DNA of 64,000 nt from Caulobacteraceae bacterium (lineage in GTDB: Bacteria > Pseudomonadota > Alphaproteobacteria > Caulobacterales > Caulobacteraceae). Location of the stretch: positions 1 to 64,000 of the forward strand of contig JAIBAU010000002.1 in the NCBI GenBank assembly GCA_019695035.1, read 5' to 3'. Under the pieces are notes generated by a model, which made no database searches, was not told the DNA's origin, and was given only the letters and a program-made list of their open reading frames with translations. Of this stretch, positions 11,394 to 19,176 are shown one piece after another (within the stretch, counting starts at the first letter, position 1; the number at the start of each line of letters is the position of its first letter). Position numbers and translations under genes: made by a program.

Positions 11394-11409
11394 TGTTTCA
11401 CGTGAAACC
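11394..11409 (+). promoter_or_regulatory. parS-like ParB binding site
   Basis: TGTTTCACGTGAAACC contains the perfect 14-bp palindrome GTTTCACGTGAAAC and matches 15 of 16 bases of the consensus parS (TGTTTCACGTGAAACA). It sits in the 243-base AT-richer gap between lpd and the dioxygenase gene, not in a coding region. In Caulobacter, parS sites cluster near the origin beside parAB. Here no par genes are in the window. Confidence 0.65.
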
Positions 11410-11502
11410 CGCCGACGGGTTCCTCCCGGCGTTCCACGGATGGAACGACCTGTCCCGCACGGGCGCATTGTGGGGGGCCGGGCAGGGGGCTACCTAGACC
11501 TC

Positions 11503-12291
11503 ATGAGCACGAACCCCATGCCCGCCGTCTTCTACGGCCATGGCAGTCCGATGAACGCCCTCGGCGGCCCGCACATGTCGGCCTGGCGCGACCTGGGCCG
11601 GACGCTGCCGCGCCCACGCGCCATCCTGATGATCTCGGCCCATTGGGAAACCCTGGGAGGCACGGCCGTTACGGCCATGCCCCGTCCCCGCACCATCCAC
11701 GACTTTCGCGGCTTCCCGCAGGCCTTGTTCGAGATGCAGTACGCGGCGCCCGGCAGTCCCGCGCTGGCGGCCCGGGTCGGCGAACTGATCCCCGGCGTCC
11801 AGCTCGACCAGGGTTGGGGACTGGATCACGGGACCTGGTGCGTCCTGGCCCACAGCTACCCGGAGGCGGATGTCCCGGTCGTGCAGTTGAGCCTCGACCG
11901 GGCCCTTGACGCGCAGGGCCACTACGACCTGGCCCGCCGCCTGGCGCCGCTGCGCGAGGAGGGGGTGCTGATCGCCGGCTCGGGAGACATCGTGCACAAC
12001 CTGCGCGCCATGCGCCGCGACGGCTCCAACACTCCATACGACTGGGCCCAGCGTTTCGACGCGGCCGTCAAGGCTGCCCTGGCGGACGGCGATCACGAAC
12101 GTCTGGTCGGCCTCGCCGACCCCGACGGCCTGGGCGGCGAGGATGCGCGTCTGGCCGCCGACGAGCACTTCCTGCCGCTGCTCTACGTGGCCGCCCAGCA
12201 GCGTCCCGGCGAACCCGTCGCCTTCTTCAACGAGTCCATCGAGCTGGGCTCGGTCAGCATGACCGGCGTCGTGGTGGGCGCGGCCGCCTAG
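11503..12291 (+). CDS. Extradiol dioxygenase, YgiD / 4,5-DOPA dioxygenase family
   Basis: This 262-residue cytosolic enzyme belongs to the class III extradiol ring-cleavage dioxygenase superfamily (LigB-like, YgiD/DODA group). Visible metal-ligand and active-site histidines are in FYGHGSPMNAL, ISAHWE, GSGDIVHN and DEHFLPLL. Family members are Fe/Zn-dependent and open catechol-type rings such as DOPA; the natural substrate cannot be read from sequence. Start ATG at 11503 gives the canonical N-terminus; the open frame upstream to 11440 is not needed. The stop overlaps by four bases the stop region of the convergent nuclease gene. Confidence 0.85.
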   Translation: MSTNPMPAVFYGHGSPMNALGGPHMSAWRDLGRTLPRPRAILMISAHWETLGGTAVTAMPRPRTIHDFRGFPQALFEMQYAAPGSPALAARVGELIPGVQLDQGWGLDHGTWCVLAHSYPEADVPVVQLSLDRALDAQGHYDLARRLAPLREEGVLIAGSGDIVHNLRAMRRDGSNTPYDWAQRFDAAVKAALADGDHERLVGLADPDGLGGEDARLAADEHFLPLLYVAAQQRPGEPVAFFNESIELGSVSMTGVVVGAAA

Positions 12292-13322
12292 TCCTTGCCG
12301 TAGAGGTTCTCGTAGACGTCCAGGCCCTGGGCCTCGACATCAGACACCTTGACCTTCGGCCAGCCGACCTCGGCCGTGGCGCTGCTGCGCCAGGCTTCGA
12401 CGTACAGGTTGCGGAGCTGGGTCGCCCCCGCGGCCAGTCGGTCGACGACGAAGGCCTTGCCATTGGGGTCATCGCCACGGAACGCGCCCGTCTGTTCCAG
12501 CTGGTAGAGCCGCTCGGTCAGGGACCAGCTGGCCTTCAGATAGGCCGCGATGCAGGCCAGCCGATCACCTTCGCAGGGAGCGTACTGGCCCATGGCCGGG
12601 ATGATGTCCTCGGCCCGGATGTAGCGATAGACGAACACCCCTTCGAAGAGGTTGTGGATCTTCTCGTTCGTGTAGCCGTGCGGGTTCGGGAAGCTCTCGC
12701 CCCAGCCGTTGTAGTGGATCGAGGTGTGCAGCGGCTGCGAGCCGTCGCCGACGAAATGGGCCAGTTCTCCCATGTCGGCCAGGATCAGCGCCTCCCGGCG
12801 CTCGCGGTCGTGCTTGAACCAGGCGCGGTGCGCCGCGGTCCGGCCCTTGCGCTCACCGACGCGGGCGATCCGCCACAGGCCGAAGTCGGTCTGGAGGTCG
12901 GCGTAGGCGTCGGCGATGGAATAGGGCAACCAGCCGGCCTTGCTCAGGGTCGCGCCGTTGGCGCGAAGGGCGTCGTCATAGAGCTGGCGAGTGGGCGGGA
13001 GGGCGTCGATCGAGGGGCCCCCGGTTCCGATTCCGGTTCGGCCCTGGTCGTCGATGTCCACGAAGTGATTGCCCTCGCGGTACTCGTCGTGAAGCTTGCC
13101 CGAACCCTTGGTCCGGTCGGGCTCCCGGGCCAGTTCGCCCACGTCGGAAGCGGCTCGGCGCACGAAGCCGGGCAGGTCGTCGGGCAGGGTCTTCACCGCG
13201 ACATAGCCGATCAGGCGATGGCCGGCGGCGCCCCAGGCCCCGGCGCTGTTGGCGGCCAGCAGGACCGCGACCGACACGACGGCGGCCGCCAGCAGGCGGC
13301 CGCGCTTGATCGAGAACGACAT
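12288..13322 (-). CDS. S1/P1 family secreted nuclease
   Basis: This 344-residue protein has a signal peptide (residues 1-28) ending SAGA, so the mature chain starts with Trp in WGAAGHRLIGYVA. In S1/P1 nucleases the N-terminal Trp itself coordinates zinc, so this start and cleavage site are well supported. Further zinc-ligand motifs follow: HFVDIDD, LAHFVGDGSQPLHTSIHY and NEKIHNLFEG. The enzyme should degrade single-stranded nucleic acids in the periplasm or outside the cell, releasing phosphate and nucleosides. It is convergent with the dioxygenase gene and probably monocistronic. Confidence 0.9.
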   Translation of the reverse strand: MSFSIKRGRLLAAAVVSVAVLLAANSAGAWGAAGHRLIGYVAVKTLPDDLPGFVRRAASDVGELAREPDRTKGSGKLHDEYREGNHFVDIDDQGRTGIGTGGPSIDALPPTRQLYDDALRANGATLSKAGWLPYSIADAYADLQTDFGLWRIARVGERKGRTAAHRAWFKHDRERREALILADMGELAHFVGDGSQPLHTSIHYNGWGESFPNPHGYTNEKIHNLFEGVFVYRYIRAEDIIPAMGQYAPCEGDRLACIAAYLKASWSLTERLYQLEQTGAFRGDDPNGKAFVVDRLAAGATQLRNLYVEAWRSSATAEVGWPKVKVSDVEAQGLDVYENLYGKD

Positions 13323-13434
13323 GGATGACTCCGGAGACTCCGACGGTCCTTTTAGGCCTTCTTGAGCGCCTGTGCATCCGGGCTCAGCGGCCCTCAGGTC
13401 AACGCGGGCGCAAGCCAGGCGGAGGCAGGCGGCC

Positions 13435-14994
13435 TCAGGCGGCCATCGCCTCTTCCTCGGCCATACGCTGGATGGCGACGTAGTCCGTCTTGCCCGTGCC
13501 GAGGACGGGCAGTTCGCTGACGCGCATGATCTTCTTCGGCACGGCCAACTCGGGCGCGCCGTTGGATCGCGCCCAGGCCGCGAGGGAAGCCACCTCCGCG
13601 TCGGGGCGGTCGGTGACCAGCACCAGGCGCTCGCCCTTCTTGTCGTCGGGGATTGACACCACCGCGTGCCGGCCGTCCGGCCAGACCGCCTCGGCGAAGG
13701 CCTCGACGGCGGTTAGGGACACCATCTCTCCGCCGATCTTGGCGAAGCGCTTGGCGCGGCCGAGGATGCGGACGTAGTTGTCCTCGTCGATGTCGCAAAT
13801 GTCGCCCGTGTCGTGCCAGCCGCCCGGCAGCTCCTCCAGGTCCCCCGGCTTGCCCGGTTTCAGGTAGCCGGCCATGACATTGGGTCCACGCAGGAACAGG
13901 CGGCCGCCGACGGGAATGCCTTCCACCGGTTCGAGTTTCCACTCCATGCCCGGCAGCATCTGGCCCACCGTGCCGACGCGATTATCGGTCGGCTTGTTGA
14001 CCGCCACTACGGGCGCGGCTTCCGTCGCGCCGTAGCCCTCGAGGATCGGGACGCCGGGATAGGCTTCGGCGAAGACGTTGTGGGTCTCCTCGCGCACCTT
14101 CTCGGCGCCGGCGACGGCGAACACCAGGCTGTCGAAGTCGCCAGGATTGGAGGCCCGCAGATACTGGTTGAGGAAGGTGTCCGTCGCCAACAGCAGAGAG
14201 GCCTTCACGTCCTTCAGCAAAGGCGGGATCTGCTTCACCAGCAGGGGCGAGGGGAACATGAACGCCTTCATGCCCGTGAGGATCGGAAGCAGCACCCCGC
14301 CCGTCAGGCCGAAGCAGTGGAAGGTCGGCAGGGGGTTGAACAGCACCCAGTTGGGGTCGAGGTCGATGTGTGACGCCACCTGGGCCACATTCGATACGAG
14401 GTTCTTCTGGGTCAGCAGTACGCCCTTGGGCGCGCCAAAGCTGCCCGATGTGAAGAGGATCACCCCGGTGTCCGAACCCCGGGTCTTCACCCGGAACAGG
14501 CGGGGCGCCATGCCCGCGGCGAGGCCGAACAGCTTGTCGCCGATGCCGATCGACTTTCGGAAGTCATCCAGCCAGACAATCTCGGCCTGCTTGCCCAGCT
14601 CGGCGATCACGTCTTCCAGCTTGCCCTGCTCGATGAACCGCCGGGCGGTCAGGACCCGCCTGACCCCGGCCGCTTCCAGGGCGGCCTTGAGATTGCGCAC
14701 GCCCGAGGTGAAGTTCAGCATCACGGGCACGCGCCCAAAGGCGTGCAGGCCGTAGAAGGTAACCACCACACCCGCCGACGACGGCAACAAGACGCCGACC
14801 CGCTCCCTGGGCTCGGTGATGTCCACGATCTTCCTGCCCAGGACGAACGACGCCCGGATCAGGTCGGTATAGGTTTGCGGTTTGCGGTCCTGGTCTTCGA
14901 GGATCGGCTTGTTGCCGCCGAACTTCTGCGCCGCGTCGAGCAGCGCGTCGAAAACCCCTTTGTCCCCCGCCCGCGCATCGAACTGATGCGGCAT
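13435..14994 (-). CDS. AMP-dependent acyl-CoA / acyl-ACP synthetase
   Basis: This 519-residue member of the ANL adenylating superfamily has the P-loop-like FTSGSFGAPKGVLLTQKN, the A5-type motif LEGYGATEAAPV, the GWHDTGDICDID motif and the C-terminal Lys in LGTGKTDYV. The sequence most resembles the acyl-ACP synthetase half of Aas (2-acylglycerophosphoethanolamine recycling), but no separate acyltransferase domain is fused. It should activate fatty acids with ATP. I placed the start at the ATG at 14994, where the conserved fold begins; the open frame extends upstream to 15168 with arginine-rich sequence unlike the family. The next gene upstream (hydrolase lipoprotein) is 82 bases away in the same direction. 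Confidence 0.85.
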   Translation of the reverse strand: MPHQFDARAGDKGVFDALLDAAQKFGGNKPILEDQDRKPQTYTDLIRASFVLGRKIVDITEPRERVGVLLPSSAGVVVTFYGLHAFGRVPVMLNFTSGVRNLKAALEAAGVRRVLTARRFIEQGKLEDVIAELGKQAEIVWLDDFRKSIGIGDKLFGLAAGMAPRLFRVKTRGSDTGVILFTSGSFGAPKGVLLTQKNLVSNVAQVASHIDLDPNWVLFNPLPTFHCFGLTGGVLLPILTGMKAFMFPSPLLVKQIPPLLKDVKASLLLATDTFLNQYLRASNPGDFDSLVFAVAGAEKVREETHNVFAEAYPGVPILEGYGATEAAPVVAVNKPTDNRVGTVGQMLPGMEWKLEPVEGIPVGGRLFLRGPNVMAGYLKPGKPGDLEELPGGWHDTGDICDIDEDNYVRILGRAKRFAKIGGEMVSLTAVEAFAEAVWPDGRHAVVSIPDDKKGERLVLVTDRPDAEVASLAAWARSNGAPELAVPKKIMRVSELPVLGTGKTDYVAIQRMAEEEAMAA

Positions 14995-15076
14995 GGACCG
15001 TCGCCTCCTCAAGGACTTCCTGCCTTGTTTCCTGAAACGCGAAGCTATAGCGCCGGGGTCCGGATGAAAAGAACCG

Positions 15077-16030
15077 TTACTGCGCGTGATCGGTTTCAGG
15101 CGCCGAATCCGGGCCGGCGAGCGCTTCCAGCCAGCCGCGTCTGGTCGCATCGTCCCCGAGGTGCTCATCCTGGGGTGCGCGCGTCCATCGACATCCGGAT
15201 CGGCAGTGGACCGGAGTTGCGACGGGCCCCCTGAACTCCGTGGGGATCTCGAGCTTTTCCGCGCGGCGCACCGCGTCGGCGCGGGCGCGGGCGTCGAGGT
15301 AGCTCCATCCGGGCCCGCCCATGCGCAGGTCGGGATTGGCGACGCTCCAGGCCAGCGGCAACGTCGCCCGCCCTGTGATGTTCACGGCCGGGCGCCGCCA
15401 GGGACCGCCGGTCGCCCGCAGGCCGCCCAGTCCGAGGCGGGTCATGCGAGCAGCCGTCTCGGGATTCGCCGGGGCCGTGAGGTCGGCGGACCAGATCACG
15501 AGGCGATCCACCTGCCGCAGACCAGCTTCCGCGGCTTGGAGCGCGCCGTAAGCGGCGGCTCCGTGGGCGGCCAACACCACCTCGTCACCTGGCGCCGGGC
15601 GTACGACGTTGTCGAGCAGGGATCGGATGGCCGTCGCGTCCTTGTCGAAGCCCGCGGACCTGCCGATGTCACGGGACCCGGGAAAGCGGCCCGAACCGCC
15701 TTGGCCGTGGCTCTCGATCACCCACACCGCCCAGCCCCGGGCGTTCAGATCCCGGGCCGTCTCGTAGTAGACCTCAGCGCTCTCGCCGTACCCCGTGGCG
15801 ATGACCACAACCCGGGGCGAGGGCGGTCCCGCCGGCGCTGAAACGCCATAGCGGATCTCCGGCGCTCCGGAGACGCGAACGACGCCCCAGGCCCAGCCGT
15901 CCGGCTTCCAGAAGCGCGGACCCAGCGCCGGCGGCGTGCGGCTGTCGAGAAACGCCTTGGCATTATCCTTGCCGCAGCCGGCAAGGGTGATGGCGATCAG
16001 CAGGAGCAGGGTCGAACGAAGCACGGCCAA
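15077..16030 (-). CDS. Degenerate alpha/beta-hydrolase lipoprotein
   Basis: This 317-residue protein has a lipoprotein signal peptide with lipobox LAGC (Cys19). The following sequence has the alpha/beta-hydrolase (lysophospholipase/serine aminopeptidase-like) pattern: VVVIATGYGESAEVYYETARDLNARGWAVWVIESHGQGGSGR. At the nucleophile elbow, however, it reads AAHGAAAYG where active relatives have GHSMGG, so the catalytic Ser is Gly. The C-terminal 50 residues also lack a recognisable acid/His pair. The frame is open throughout, so it is not an obvious pseudogene. It may be a non-enzymatic binding lipoprotein, or a relic. Confidence 0.7.
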   Translation of the reverse strand: MAVLRSTLLLLIAITLAGCGKDNAKAFLDSRTPPALGPRFWKPDGWAWGVVRVSGAPEIRYGVSAPAGPPSPRVVVIATGYGESAEVYYETARDLNARGWAVWVIESHGQGGSGRFPGSRDIGRSAGFDKDATAIRSLLDNVVRPAPGDEVVLAAHGAAAYGALQAAEAGLRQVDRLVIWSADLTAPANPETAARMTRLGLGGLRATGGPWRRPAVNITGRATLPLAWSVANPDLRMGGPGWSYLDARARADAVRRAEKLEIPTEFRGPVATPVHCRSGCRWTRAPQDEHLGDDATRRGWLEALAGPDSAPETDHAQ

Positions 16031-16108
16031 GGTTAAGCACGCCTCCGGCGGCCTCGCGAGGGCGCGCGAAGGCCTGCATCGAAAATCCTCGACCGCGCGT
16101 CCCAGTCG

Positions 16109-17008
16109 CTACGATTTCGGCGTCGCTCCCGCAGCCGGCGCGACCGGCGTCTGCGCCGCCAGTCGACGTCCCTCCTTGTAGCGACCGGTCGAATCGCTGG
16201 CGTCCCAGTCCCCCACGCTGGACTGGAACGAGAACGTCGCCGGATCCGCACCCTCGACCAGCACGCCTTCGTGCCAGACGTGGCGGCCGTCCTTGCCGTA
16301 GCCCCCGTCCAGCATCTCGAAGGTGGCCGGGTCGGCGCCTTCCGCGACCCGCTGCACGTGTGCGCCCGGCGGGTCGGAGCCCAGATCGATATCCGACCAG
16401 TAGACCTGCCTGGCGTCGCGGGACCAGTTGTCGTCAATCGCCTGGAAGGACCGTGGATCAGGCCCCGGCATCGGTTCGAGGTCGTAGTAGACGGTGCGGG
16501 AGTCTCGGGCGAAGAGGCCTCGCAGGGGCGTAAAGCTGGGCGCATCCACCCCCGCCATCGGCCGGCCCTCGTACCAGACCTGGTCCTCATCCTTCGCGTA
16601 GCCCTTGGCGGTGATGGCGTCGTTCACATCAAGCAGGCGGAAAGTCGCCGGATTTGCGCCGCTTATCTGGGCGATCCTGGTGTGCAGGATCGCGTAATAC
16701 TCCTGCCCGTCGCGATAGGTGTCGGCGTAGTAGACCGCCGTTCGGTCCTTCGCGTAGTGCTCCGTCAACGCCTGGAAGGTCGCGGCGTCCGCGCCTTCGA
16801 TCCGGCTGTCGCGGTAAAACACGACGGCGTCGGTCTTGGCGAAACGATTATTGAGTACGGTGAGGCGCTGGCCCTTGGGAACCGGCAACTGGGTCTTCTC
16901 GAAGTACCAGGCGCCGCCCTTCTGGTGATAGGGGCTGAACGGGCCCCCGGGTCCGCAGCCAGCCAACAGGGGAACCAGGCCCAACAGGGCCGCGAACAAC
17001 CGTTTCAT
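16109..17008 (-). CDS. DKNYY-repeat lipoprotein
   Basis: This 299-residue lipoprotein (signal peptide with lipobox LAGC near residue 18) contains repeated DKNYY-type units. In each, a motif such as [52 protein letters not shown] or [13 protein letters not shown] alternates with a GADPATF-like segment. About six units are visible from residue 40 to 270. The DKNYY family is found in cell-surface proteins of unknown function and is predicted to form a repetitive beta structure. The ATG at 17008 is chosen because the signal peptide starts there. The gene is divergent from lipA, with 124 bases between the starts. Confidence 0.8.
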   Translation of the reverse strand: MKRLFAALLGLVPLLAGCGPGGPFSPYHQKGGAWYFEKTQLPVPKGQRLTVLNNRFAKTDAVVFYRDSRIEGADAATFQALTEHYAKDRTAVYYADTYRDGQEYYAILHTRIAQISGANPATFRLLDVNDAITAKGYAKDEDQVWYEGRPMAGVDAPSFTPLRGLFARDSRTVYYDLEPMPGPDPRSFQAIDDNWSRDARQVYWSDIDLGSDPPGAHVQRVAEGADPATFEMLDGGYGKDGRHVWHEGVLVEGADPATFSFQSSVGDWDASDSTGRYKEGRRLAAQTPVAPAAGATPKS

Positions 17009-17132
17009 CGACGCCCCGCACCGAATGGATGATCGAGCGCACACGCTTCACGGGCTGCCGTCAAGGCGGTTCAGACGCCGGGAGGTTGCTGAGCCTTGCC
17101 TTCGCCCCCGTGAAGGACGACATAGCCGCTCG

Positions 17133-18104
17133 ATGGCGACCGTAATCGACACGCTCACGGCGCGCGCGCTGCGCCACCCCGAGAAGCAGGCCCGGCCGGA
17201 CAGTCCGGTGCTGCGCAAGCCCGAGTGGCTTCGCGTCCGCGCGCCGGGCTCCGGACAGTACAACGAGACGAAGAACATCGTCCGCGAGAAGGGTCTTCAT
17301 ACGGTCTGCGAAGAGGCTGCCTGTCCGAACATCGGCGAATGCTGGAGCCAGAAGCACGCCACGCTGATGATCATGGGCGACACCTGCACACGGGCTTGCG
17401 CCTTCTGCAACGTGAAGACCGGTCTCCCGGCCGCCCTGGATCCTGACGAGCCGGCCAAGGTCGGACTGGCGGTCAGCCAGATGGGCCTGAACCACGTCGT
17501 CATCACCTCGGTCGATCGAGATGACCTCTCCGACGGCGGCGCCGCCCACTTCGCCGAGGTCGTTCACCAGATCCGGCTCCAGGCGCCAGGGACGACCATC
17601 GAAATCCTGACGCCGGACTTCCTTCGGAAGGACGGAGCCGCCGAGGTGGTCATCGACGCCAGGCCCGATGTCTTCAACCACAACCTCGAGACGGTTCCGC
17701 GGCTTTACCTCAAGATCCGCCCGGGGGCCCGCTACTATCATTCCCTTCGGCTGCTCGAGCGCGTGAAGGAGCGCGACCCCTCCCAGTTCACCAAGTCCGG
17801 CGTCATGGTCGGGCTGGGCGAGACCAAGGAGGAGGTGATGCAGGTGATGGACGACATGCGTTCCGCCGGCGTCGATTTCATCACCATCGGCCAGTACCTC
17901 CAGCCGACCCGGAAGCACGCGCCCATCGACCGCTTCGTGACGCCCGATGAGTTCAGAGCCTACGAATCGATCGCCCGAGCGAAGGGCTTCCTCATGGTCT
18001 CGTCGTCGCCGCTCACACGCTCGTCCCACCACGCCGGGGAGGATTACGCCCGGCTACGGGCGGCCCGCGACGCCAAGCTCGCCGGCAAGGCCTTGCCGGC
18101 CTGA
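17133..18104 (+). CDS. lipA: Lipoyl synthase
   Basis: This 323-residue radical-SAM enzyme inserts two sulfurs into octanoyl groups on lipoyl domains, completing the cofactor needed by the PDH E2 and lipoyl-E1-beta encoded upstream. The auxiliary cluster motif [12 protein letters not shown] lies near residues 60-75, followed by the radical-SAM motif CTRACAFC and the C-terminal [11 protein letters not shown], whose SSxxR arginine-serine loop is typical of LipA. The ATG at 17133 is the family-typical N-terminus; the open frame upstream (17025) is arginine-rich. The TGA overlaps the start of the next gene (TGATG). Confidence 0.96.
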   Translation: MATVIDTLTARALRHPEKQARPDSPVLRKPEWLRVRAPGSGQYNETKNIVREKGLHTVCEEAACPNIGECWSQKHATLMIMGDTCTRACAFCNVKTGLPAALDPDEPAKVGLAVSQMGLNHVVITSVDRDDLSDGGAAHFAEVVHQIRLQAPGTTIEILTPDFLRKDGAAEVVIDARPDVFNHNLETVPRLYLKIRPGARYYHSLRLLERVKERDPSQFTKSGVMVGLGETKEEVMQVMDDMRSAGVDFITIGQYLQPTRKHAPIDRFVTPDEFRAYESIARAKGFLMVSSSPLTRSSHHAGEDYARLRAARDAKLAGKALPA

Positions 18105-18583
18105 TGCCCCGCCACTCCGTCGTTCGCATGCTGCCTTATGCGCCTGAGGAGCTCTGGGCGATGGTCGGCGACGTGGACCGCTACCCTGAATTCGTCCCCT
18201 GGATCACGGCCATGCGCACGTGGAACCGGCACGGGGACGGCGAGGGGGTCGAGGTCCTGGACGCGGAAGCCACCGTTGGCTTCAAGTTCCTGAAGGAAAC
18301 CTTCGCCACGCGGGTCCGCCTAAACCGGAACGACCTGAGCGTCGGGGTCAGTCTCCTGCACGGCCCGTTCAAGCGGTTGTCGAACCGGTGGAGATTCGAG
18401 CCCCACGCCATGGGCGCCAAGGTCATTTTCGACATCGACTTCGCCTTCAGAACCGGACTGCTGGACGCCATGCTGGCGGCCCATTTCGACCGCGCAGTCG
18501 CCCGGCTGATGGGCTGCTTCGAAGCTCGCGCCGCCGTCCTCTACACGCCTAGGGCCGCTCAACGCTCGGCGGGTGCGGCCTAG
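18104..18583 (+). CDS. COQ10/RatA-like START-domain protein
   Basis: This 159-residue member of the polyketide cyclase/START superfamily starts [34 protein letters not shown], the conserved opening of COQ10/RatA proteins. In alphaproteobacteria these are annotated either as ubiquinone-binding COQ10 homologues or as RatA toxins. With ubiquinone respiration and no antitoxin partner here, the quinone-binding role is the better guess. It is translationally coupled to lipA and overlaps the 3' end of the convergent cinA by 35 bases. This lipA-COQ10-cinA arrangement is common in the class. Confidence 0.85.
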   Translation: MPRHSVVRMLPYAPEELWAMVGDVDRYPEFVPWITAMRTWNRHGDGEGVEVLDAEATVGFKFLKETFATRVRLNRNDLSVGVSLLHGPFKRLSNRWRFEPHAMGAKVIFDIDFAFRTGLLDAMLAAHFDRAVARLMGCFEARAAVLYTPRAAQRSAGAA

Positions 18584-19088
18584 GTTGGGCCGAGACCCCC
18601 TTCAGGGCGACGTAGAGCATGTTCAGGGCCACGCGGACGCTGGCCGCCCGGACCCGTTCGCGACCGAGATCCCCGAACAGTTCCTGCCGATGAACCGTGG
18701 CGCCCCCCTCCCGCGCGGTCGCAAAGTGCACCAGGCCTATGGGCTTGAGTGGAGTGCCTCCGGTCGGCCCGGCGATCCCGGTGATGGACAAGGTCAGTCC
18801 CGCTTTCGAGCGGGCGAGCGCGCCTTCGGCCATGGCCCGGGCCACAGGCTCCGAAACGGCGCCGGCGTCCTCGATCAACTGCTGCTCCACGCCCAGCATT
18901 TCGCACTTGGAAGCATTGGAATAGGTCACGAAGCCACGCTCGACGACCTCGGCTGATCCCGAGATCGACGTGAGCGCCGCCGAGACGAGGCCTGCCGTAC
19001 AGCTTTCGGCCGTGGCAATCATGACGCCCTCCGCCTTGGCCGCCTCGAGCACTTCGTTGGCAAGCGCTACGATGTCGTCTGGAAACAT
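18549..19088 (-). CDS. cinA: CinA-family nicotinamide-nucleotide amidase
   Basis: This 179-residue protein corresponds to the stand-alone C-terminal CinA (PncC) domain, which deamidates NMN to nicotinate mononucleotide in pyridine nucleotide salvage. Motifs are ATAESCTAGLVSAALT near the N-terminus, then GFVTYSNASKCEMLGV, and SITGIAGPTGGTPLKPIGLVHFA. The N-terminal molybdopterin-like domain of long CinA proteins is absent, which is normal in alphaproteobacteria. I chose the ATG at 19088. The 3' end overlaps the upstream convergent gene by 35 bases. Confidence 0.9.
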   Translation of the reverse strand: MFPDDIVALANEVLEAAKAEGVMIATAESCTAGLVSAALTSISGSAEVVERGFVTYSNASKCEMLGVEQQLIEDAGAVSEPVARAMAEGALARSKAGLTLSITGIAGPTGGTPLKPIGLVHFATAREGGATVHRQELFGDLGRERVRAASVRVALNMLYVALKGVSAQPRPHPPSVERP

Positions 19089-19176
19089 GGCAGTTTGACC
19101 ATTCGGGTGTGAGTCGGGACGTCCTAGCCTAACGCTCATACCGCGTAGCCGTTCGTCTCCACGCCGGGAACCTTCA

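Noticed and set aside
11431-11446. Terminator GTTCCACGGATGGAAC after lpd
   Set aside because: The 6-bp stem has no following T-run and is about 170 bases past the lpd stop. It may be just a small inverted repeat.
14995-15168. N-terminal extension of the acyl-CoA synthetase frame
   Set aside because: The extra 58 residues are Arg/Pro-rich and cross into the upstream gene. The family begins at the ATG at 14994.
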